Part shown: one piece after another, positions 58,307-64,000 of the stretch
Layout of the letters: every line of letters starts with the position of its first letter
How positions within the stretch are numbered: position 1 is the first letter of the stretch
Assembly (NCBI GenBank): GCA_911810475.1
Contig: OU461276.1
Span: forward strand, 2,357,501 to 2,421,500
Origin: Candidatus Celerinatantimonas neptuna
Lineage (GTDB): Bacteria > Pseudomonadota > Gammaproteobacteria > Enterobacterales > Celerinatantimonadaceae
Reading direction: 5' to 3'
DNA length: 64,000 bases
Made by a program: the position numbers and the translations under genes
The notes under the pieces: generated by a model
The model's input: only the letters and a program-made list of their open reading frames with translations
What the model was told of the DNA's origin: nothing
Database searches by the model: none

Positions 58307-60256
58307 CTAAATATCAATACCTGCATAGTAGCCATGATGAACGGCTGCGGCGACTTTGCCCGGACGAACACAATCACCGATTGGCCAGAAATTCAGAATG
58401 GAGCGTCTGAGTGCTTCGCGTTCATCTGCAAGTGAGCGCATGCCTACAGCACAGAAGATTGTATCTGCGTCGAAAACCTGTTGCTTACCTGTAGAGTCGG
58501 TGGCGACAACGCCTTCACGGGTAATTGCTTCGACTTTGGTATTCAGATGGAGATCAATGCCATCACGAAGTTCAATATTTAAAGCCATTTTATGAAATAT
58601 ATTTGAATCGATAGCAAAATCATCTCTGGCTTCTATCAGTGTGACCTGTTTGTTCTCGCGTCTGAAATGAATTGCTGTTTCAGCACCGACCAGACCGGCA
58701 CCAATAATCACAATCCGTTGGCCTATGTTTGGTGTATCTTCTGCTAGCTCTTTACAGTTGATGACGCGTTTGTCGTCGATTCCCGGAATGTTGGGTGTAA
58801 TTGGCTGAGCACCGATGGCGCAAACAAGCGAATCGGGCTGAATGGATTCGACCAGAGCCGGGTCAACTTTCGTATTTAATCGGACTTCAATATTGTCATG
58901 CTGTTCAATCTGATGAATTAACCATGACCGAAAAGCATAGTAATTTTTCTTAAAGTCGACATGCGCTTCACAACGGATTTGTCCGCCTAGTTGATCGGTT
59001 GCTTCACAGAGAATTACTTGGTGGTTTCTGTCAGCAGCGGATAAGGCTGCTTGCATGCCACCCGGGCCACCACCGGCAACTAGTACTTTTTTCACTGTTT
59101 TGGCGGGTGCTGGTGGAGAGAAATAGAGTTCTTCTTCACCAATGACAGGGTTGATGGCGCAGGCCGTATCACGGGTGACAATGATGGTATCCATACAGTG
59201 ATGGCAGCGCATGCATTTGCGAATATCTTTATCGCGACCTTCCATTGCCTTATGTGGTAAGAATGGATCTGCTATTAAAGCTCTTGCCATTTCTACAATA
59301 TCAGCTTTCCCGGAGGCAATGATCTCCTCGGCGATATCCGGTTCAGTGATGGCTCCGACCACGGCGACTGGCTTATCAACATGCTTTTTGATTTCAGCTG
59401 CAAGTTCAACATTAACCCCATGTGGTAAAAACATCGATGGATGAGTCCGGACAAATGTTTCCTTGACATCCTGATTTCCGGCACTGATATGGAATATATC
59501 GATATATTCTTCAACATGCTGGGCAATGCGAATGGCTTCATCCAGTCCATGGCCTTTATCATATAATTCCAGCGCATTCATCCGAAACTCAATTGGGAAA
59601 CCAGGGCCGACGGCTTGGCGAATCGCTTTAAGTGCCATAATCGGGAAGCGCATTCGGTTTTCCAGAGCTCCCCCGAATTGATCGTCGCGGCGGTTGGTCG
59701 GTGATATAAACTGACTGAGCAGCCAGCCGTGGCCTGCATGGACCATTAACATTTCAAAACCGGCTTGTTTGGCCCGGGCTGCACAATGGCCGAAACTCTC
59801 GGCCAGTTCTTCAAGCATGGGTTCAGTTAACTGGAAGACTTCAACACCTTCGGGGGTGAATTCATGCATCGGTCCGTAAGGCTTGTATTTTGGGTGTGGG
59901 TTTTCCAGATTAGGGATCCCCGCGTATTTTCCCCCATGTGATAGCTCAATACTTGGAATACAGTTATGGCGGCGAATAGTTCGGGCCGCATGTGTTAGTG
60001 ACGGTAATATAAGCGGATCATGTAAACGAAGCTCTTTGGTATGAGGGCTACCACCATCAAGGACGATGGATTGTCCGATGGTGACATTGGCTGCACCACC
60101 CTTAGCTCTGAGCTCAAAAAAAGCGATGTTTTCCTGGGATAGAAAACATTCAGGCGATAATTCTTGTAATGAAATTGGGGCGGAGAATAATCTATTTTTA
60201 AATACAATATCGCCAATTTTAATTGGTTCAAATAAATGAGGATATTTCATTTTCAT
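58307..60256 (-). CDS. Old-yellow-enzyme-type 2-enoate / dienoyl-CoA reductase-like flavoenzyme
   Basis: This 649-residue fusion has an N-terminal FMN TIM barrel (LFEPIKIGDIVFKNRL, ELSHGGKY, HAGHGWLLSQFISPTNRRDD). A cysteine cluster follows: CMRCHHC, then one Cys 12 residues on, fitting a 4Fe-4S site. The C-terminal FAD/NAD domain has VAGGGPGGMQAALSAADR near 400 and a second IIGAGLVGAETA. This is the architecture of FadH, 2-enoate reductases and the bile-acid enzyme BaiCD. The substrate is unknown. AAGGAA before ATG 60256 supports that start over 60322. Confidence 0.88.
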   Translation of the reverse strand: MKMKYPHLFEPIKIGDIVFKNRLFSAPISLQELSPECFLSQENIAFFELRAKGGAANVTIGQSIVLDGGSPHTKELRLHDPLILPSLTHAARTIRRHNCIPSIELSHGGKYAGIPNLENPHPKYKPYGPMHEFTPEGVEVFQLTEPMLEELAESFGHCAARAKQAGFEMLMVHAGHGWLLSQFISPTNRRDDQFGGALENRMRFPIMALKAIRQAVGPGFPIEFRMNALELYDKGHGLDEAIRIAQHVEEYIDIFHISAGNQDVKETFVRTHPSMFLPHGVNVELAAEIKKHVDKPVAVVGAITEPDIAEEIIASGKADIVEMARALIADPFLPHKAMEGRDKDIRKCMRCHHCMDTIIVTRDTACAINPVIGEEELYFSPPAPAKTVKKVLVAGGGPGGMQAALSAADRNHQVILCEATDQLGGQIRCEAHVDFKKNYYAFRSWLIHQIEQHDNIEVRLNTKVDPALVESIQPDSLVCAIGAQPITPNIPGIDDKRVINCKELAEDTPNIGQRIVIIGAGLVGAETAIHFRRENKQVTLIEARDDFAIDSNIFHKMALNIELRDGIDLHLNTKVEAITREGVVATDSTGKQQVFDADTIFCAVGMRSLADEREALRRSILNFWPIGDCVRPGKVAAAVHHGYYAGIDI

Positions 60257-60952
60257 AATATATTCCTTATAAATAAATGAATTATCATCTAAATGAGATA
60301 GTATTATTTTTAAGTGGATCAATAAATTAAAAATAAATATAAGATATTGATTTTTAATTATTTAATTATTAAAAATAATTATTTTTAATTCAAAGTATAA
60401 AATATTTATATTAATTGCATTAAACTAATTTATCTATTTATCGAACTGTTTACATATAACTAATAAATAATTTATGAATGGTATTCAATTTGGCTGTTTA
60501 AATTATTGTAGAAAGAATTTTCACTGAAGAAACAACATCAAAATAACATTTAGATCAAATAATAATAATTCTTATTTATTTCACTTTAGGTGTATTGTAA
60601 AGTAAAATGCAGCATGTTCATGTCGTCTGATGACCGGATGATTTTCTATGTCAGAGGGCGCTGGCGAGCGATACCTGGTTACTTTAGATATACGTGTCTA
60701 AAGCTAACTGCTATGAGAAGTGTTTGGCAAAACGATGGATTTGCTTTGTTTAAATAATCTTAATTCGGGATTTTGGGATAAAGAAGCCTTTTTTGATAGG
60801 GATTAACGCAGAAATTGACCTTAAGTCCCATATCAGAAAGCAGTTCTGACACTATGAATCAGTCGCTGTTTTATTGTGACTCTTTTGCCTGAACTGAGGT
60901 TAAATATTTCTATTGTCAAGTTGAAAGATTGATGACTAAAAGGATTATTACT
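60257..60952. other. AT-rich divergent promoter region
   Basis: About 700 bases between the flavoenzyme gene and the short-chain dehydrogenase gene. The left 300 bases are extremely AT-rich. No gene, tRNA or clear operator is seen. Confidence 0.55.
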
Positions 60953-61711
60953 ATGAAAGGTATTCAGGATAAAATCGCTTTAGTGACAGGGGCCGCTAAT
61001 GGCATTGGGGCTGCAATTGCACACCGTCTTTATGATGAAGGTGCAAAAGTAGCATTGATCGACTGGGATATCGAACAATTGGCTCGTATGGCTGCAGAAT
61101 TCGATGAATCGCGGGTCATGAGCGCAAAAGTCGATGTTTCAGATCCAGAACAAGTTGAAAGTATCATTGCTAAAGCCGTCAGCCACTTTGGTCAGCTTGA
61201 TATTCTGGTTAATAATGCGGGCGTTCATGTTCCTGGTACTGTCGTTGAATGTAGCGTCGCCGACTGGAAGAAAATTTCGTCAGTCGATATCGATGGTGTC
61301 GTCTATTGTGCCAAATTTGCCATGCCTGAATTAATCAAAACGAAAGGTTGTATTGTTAATACTGCATCTGTTTCTGGTTTAGGTGGTGACTGGGGGGCTG
61401 CATTTTATTGTGCGGCTAAAGGTGCTGTTGTGAATCTGACCCGGGCCATGGCACTGGATCATGGATTAGAAGGTGTCCGAATCAATGCGGTTTGTCCTAG
61501 CTTGGTGAAAACTAATATGACCAACGGTTGGTCAGAATCTATCCGTGAAAAATTTAATGAACGTATCGCGTTAGGTCGGGCTGCTGAACCTGAAGAGGTT
61601 GCTTCTGTTGTGACATTTCTCTGTAGCGATGATGCAAAATTCCTGACTGGTGTGAATTTACCTGTTGATGGCGGTGCAACTGCATCAGACGGTCAACCTA
61701 AAATTGTCTGA
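60953..61711 (+). CDS. Short-chain dehydrogenase/reductase
   Basis: This is a classical SDR of 252 residues: Rossmann motif TGAANGIG (about 10-17), NNAG near 86, catalytic Ser in TASVSG and the YxxxK pair in YCAAK near 152-156. The end, FLTGVNLPVDGGAT, is typical. An Asp at the end of the second strand (LIDWD) suggests NAD rather than NADP. The substrate is unknown; resemblance is to steroid, sugar or cyclic-alcohol dehydrogenases. It is divergent from the 2-enoate-reductase-like gene. ATG 60953 has AAAAGGA upstream. Confidence 0.88.
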   Translation: MKGIQDKIALVTGAANGIGAAIAHRLYDEGAKVALIDWDIEQLARMAAEFDESRVMSAKVDVSDPEQVESIIAKAVSHFGQLDILVNNAGVHVPGTVVECSVADWKKISSVDIDGVVYCAKFAMPELIKTKGCIVNTASVSGLGGDWGAAFYCAAKGAVVNLTRAMALDHGLEGVRINAVCPSLVKTNMTNGWSESIREKFNERIALGRAAEPEEVASVVTFLCSDDAKFLTGVNLPVDGGATASDGQPKIV

Positions 61712-61816
61712 TATTGAATCTGGATGGGGGACTCAGATCAGAAAACGGGTCTTGATATGAATAAACAATGGCTCAATTAGTTTTTCATCCCAGGTTACGC
61801 TTATTGCAATTTCCTC

Positions 61817-61853
61817 AAATGAGTGGCATTGATTTTTAGCCACTCATTTTTTT
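61817..61853 (+). terminator. Terminator after the short-chain dehydrogenase gene
   Basis: AAATGAGTGGC (61817-61827) and GCCACTCATTT (61839-61849) form a perfect 11-bp stem followed by a T run. The convergent LysR gene ends at the same place. Confidence 0.9.
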
Positions 61854-62715
61854 ATTCTTTAAATGTTTCAGCTATCGCTGAAACTGCTGCCTGAATATTT
61901 TCTGATGGCCAGATTTCAGGATTGACGACCAACCAGATATCCGTTAATTCATGGCCAAGTGATGAAATATGGACGAGTTCCGGGCAACATTTTTCAACAA
62001 TCTGACGAGCCATCATACCGATTCCCAGCCCCTGTTTTAGTGCATTGATATAGTTCCATTGAGACTGGGTTTCCAGCACGATATTCGCATTAGTGATTGC
62101 CTGGCCACATAACTGCTGCCAGTACTGTGGCAGAGTTTTTTGTGGGTACATGATTAAGTCATGTCCGGCAAGAGCATTTCCTGGGACAGGAAATCCTCGC
62201 TCATGGAGGTAGTTTTTACTGGCATATAACCCCAACTCGAATGTAGCTAGTCGTCTGATGACTATATTGGGCTCAGAAGGGCGGACATTACGAATAGCGA
62301 TATCGGCATGCCTGCGGCGCATGTCAACTGGAAGCGGGGAGGCGTCAAGATGAATATGGATATCTGGCGTATTTGCTTTTAGTTTGCGTATTGCGGGTAA
62401 GACAAAGCAATGGGCCACCGATTCAGTAGCCGTGATATGAATTGTTCCTATTACGTTATTGATTCCACGGCTTCTTTGAACCAACCGGGCTGCTGCCGCT
62501 TCCATTTGCTCGATGTCAATAACCAGCTGCTTTCCGATATCCGTTAATTGATAGCCTTCAGGTTGGCGGTCGACTAAGTTGACATTCAACTCATTTTCTA
62601 GTGTTCGTAACCGTCTTGCAACGGTTGCCTGATCGACATCAAGGCTTGCTGCGGCTTTGCGTAAACTGCCTGTGCGAGCGATTGCCAATACATATCGTGC
62701 GTTATCCCAGTTCAT
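61852..62715 (-). CDS. LysR-family transcriptional regulator
   Basis: The 287-residue protein starts with the winged helix NWDNARYVLAIARTGSLRKAA, DVDQATVARRLRTLENEL, then the substrate-binding domain from about residue 90 (GTIHITATESVAHCFVLPAI). The subgroup resembles regulators whose DNA helix begins MNWDD. ATG 62715 is used; one further ATG lies four codons upstream. It is divergent from the MFS transporter gene starting at 62820, so control of that pump is likely. The ligand is unknown. Confidence 0.88.
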   Translation of the reverse strand: MNWDNARYVLAIARTGSLRKAAASLDVDQATVARRLRTLENELNVNLVDRQPEGYQLTDIGKQLVIDIEQMEAAAARLVQRSRGINNVIGTIHITATESVAHCFVLPAIRKLKANTPDIHIHLDASPLPVDMRRRHADIAIRNVRPSEPNIVIRRLATFELGLYASKNYLHERGFPVPGNALAGHDLIMYPQKTLPQYWQQLCGQAITNANIVLETQSQWNYINALKQGLGIGMMARQIVEKCCPELVHISSLGHELTDIWLVVNPEIWPSENIQAAVSAIAETFKE

Positions 62716-62819
62716 ACCTATCTGCATTTTTGCTGCACTATAAGATAATCGTGCTGCATTATTTTAACATGCTGTTATTTATACACTACCACACCATGTT
62801 ATTCCAAAAGGTGTTAGAT

Positions 62820-64000
62820 ATGATTTTTAAAGGGATGGTGGGAAAAACAGTTCATTTGCGGGTGATGACTGTTTTATGTAGTGGCATGTTTATGGCTATT
62901 TTAGATGTAAACGCAGTGAATATTGCATCGCTCAGTTTGTTCCATGAATTTCATACGTCTATCAGTGAATTAACCTGGGTCGTTGATTCATATAACCTGA
63001 CATTAGGCGGATTCATGTTAGGGGCCGGTGCTTTTTCGGACAAGTTCGGTGCGAAGCGGGTTTGGATCACAGGGTTACTCATTTTTGTTATGGCTTCTCT
63101 TGGGTGTTCGCTCAGCTTTTCTATTTGGCAGTTAATTGGATTCCGGCTGACTCAGGGTGTGGGTGCTGCACTTTTTATCCCTGCTTCATTCTCATTGATT
63201 CTTGCCATTTGGCAAGAACGGACCGTGCGTCAGCAGGCTATAGGGATGTTTGGTGGAATGGTGGCCGTTGCGGCGGCGGTAGGCCCTGTACTGGCTGGGA
63301 TTTTAATCGAACATTTTGGCTGGAGAAGTCTATTTTTAATTAACATACCTGTGGGAGTTTATGGCGCTTGGTATGCCAGACAACTATTACCTGAAACGTC
63401 CAAAGTAACGACGGGCCCTCTGGACATCTGCGGATGGGTATTCAGCTTCTTCATGTTAGCTTGTTTAAGTTTTGTTCTGATTGAATGGCCGCTAACATAT
63501 ATTAGTTCAACATGGCTATGGGGTGTTTTGTTATCAGGAGTACTTTGCCTGATTAGTTTTATTGTGGTTGAAAAGCGCCATCATTCACCGATGCTACCTC
63601 TGTCCTTATTTCATAGCCTGGCTTTTAATTTGGCTAATCTGACCGGCTTTTTTATAAATGCCTGTTATTTTGGTGGACTCTATGCGTTAAGTTTGATGTT
63701 GCAGCAGCACTGGCATGATAGTCCGCAGCAGACCGGACTTATGTTATCGCCCTTAGCCATTTGTCTGATGTTTGGAAATATTCTGGCTGGGCGAACCATG
63801 GCCCGATGGGGGGTTAAACGGCAAATGATGTTGGGGTTGCTGCTTAGTAGTATCGGGTATTTGGGAATAGCTCATTTAACCGGCCATTTAGATATCGTGA
63901 ATTGGGCTTCGTTTGTATTGCTGGCTGGAGGGGTCGCTTTTGTGGTTCCCCCGATGACAGCGGTTGTCTTACATCATTCGCCATTGAGAGAATCGGGACG
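62820..64000 (+). CDS. MFS drug-efflux transporter, EmrB/QacA (DHA2) type, 3' end cut by window
   Basis: The frame from ATG 62820 (AAAAGG eight bases before) is open to the window edge, giving at least 393 residues. It shows the DHA2 14-helix family pattern: motif D1 in MAILDVNAVNIASLSL, SELTWVVDSYNLTLGGFMLGAGAFSDKFGAKRVW-like motif A region, and motif C-like GPVLAGILIEHFGWRSLFLINIPVG. Such proton-driven pumps export drugs and other amphipathic compounds. It is divergent from the LysR gene next to it. The C-terminal helices are outside the window. Confidence 0.9.
   Translation, partial: MIFKGMVGKTVHLRVMTVLCSGMFMAILDVNAVNIASLSLFHEFHTSISELTWVVDSYNLTLGGFMLGAGAFSDKFGAKRVWITGLLIFVMASLGCSLSFSIWQLIGFRLTQGVGAALFIPASFSLILAIWQERTVRQQAIGMFGGMVAVAAAVGPVLAGILIEHFGWRSLFLINIPVGVYGAWYARQLLPETSKVTTGPLDICGWVFSFFMLACLSFVLIEWPLTYISSTWLWGVLLSGVLCLISFIVVEKRHHSPMLPLSLFHSLAFNLANLTGFFINACYFGGLYALSLMLQQHWHDSPQQTGLMLSPLAICLMFGNILAGRTMARWGVKRQMMLGLLLSSIGYLGIAHLTGHLDIVNWASFVLLAGGVAFVVPPMTAVVLHHSPLRESG

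Noticed and set aside
63062-63343. 93-codon plus-strand frame inside the last transporter
   Set aside because: It is a shifted frame of the EmrB-type MFS gene, which is open from 62820 to the window edge.

Overview
The window is chromosomal DNA of a gammaproteobacterium. The evidence is the conserved gene order: pilABCD with coaE, zapD and yacG; nadC, ampD, ampE; pdhR, aceE, aceF, lpd, acnB; argR and mdh; motX, rnr, rlmB; rpsF, priB, rpsR, rplI, dnaB. Base composition is moderately AT-rich. A MotX-type Sel1-repeat protein next to rnr suggests a sodium-driven polar flagellum, as in Vibrio-like or Alteromonas-like bacteria. I cannot name the genus from the sequence alone.

Bases 1-690 are the end of an rRNA operon (23S 3' part, 5S, terminator). 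Bases 1015-2605 hold a nested pair of IS3-family elements: an intact-ended copy (1333-2558, GGT target duplication) inside an older transposase remnant. Bases 2700-8600 carry yacG, zapD, coaE and the type IV pilus genes pilD, pilC, pilB, pilA on the minus strand. nadC diverges from ampD-ampE. The pyruvate dehydrogenase operon follows, with CRP-, FNR- and PdhR-type sites upstream, then acnB, yacL, a P-II gene, argR, an arginine-binding-like periplasmic protein, mdh, motX, rnr, rlmB and the ribosomal/primosome cluster. A ycbX-like gene and a ferredoxin reductase gene lie between rplI and dnaB.

From 35.6 to 47.1 kb is a hexuronate module. It has exuR, a TRAP transporter (P, Q, M subunits), the wreck of an ExuT-like MFS transporter, and uxaC-uxaB-uxaA. 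Four near-identical ExuR-type boxes (core TTGGTATAA) are spread over the control regions. Together these would import galacturonate, isomerise it, reduce tagaturonate and dehydrate altronate to KDG. The TRAP system seems to have replaced the decayed MFS permease.

From 47.2 kb to the end the region is more accessory. It holds a TerC/YgdQ-like membrane protein, an MFS protein with an unusual 15-residue-repeat acidic tail, an ArnT-like glycosyltransferase, a NemR-like regulator with a YqhD-like aldehyde reductase and two matching palindromic operators, a small outer-membrane barrel preceded by a large inverted repeat, two LysR/MFS divergent pairs, a TudS-like desulfidase gene broken by one frameshift, a 2-enoate-reductase-type flavoenzyme and a short-chain dehydrogenase. 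I see no CRISPR array, prophage or clear defence system. Most of the window is ordinary housekeeping sequence; the points of interest are broken genes, operator architecture and the repeat tail.
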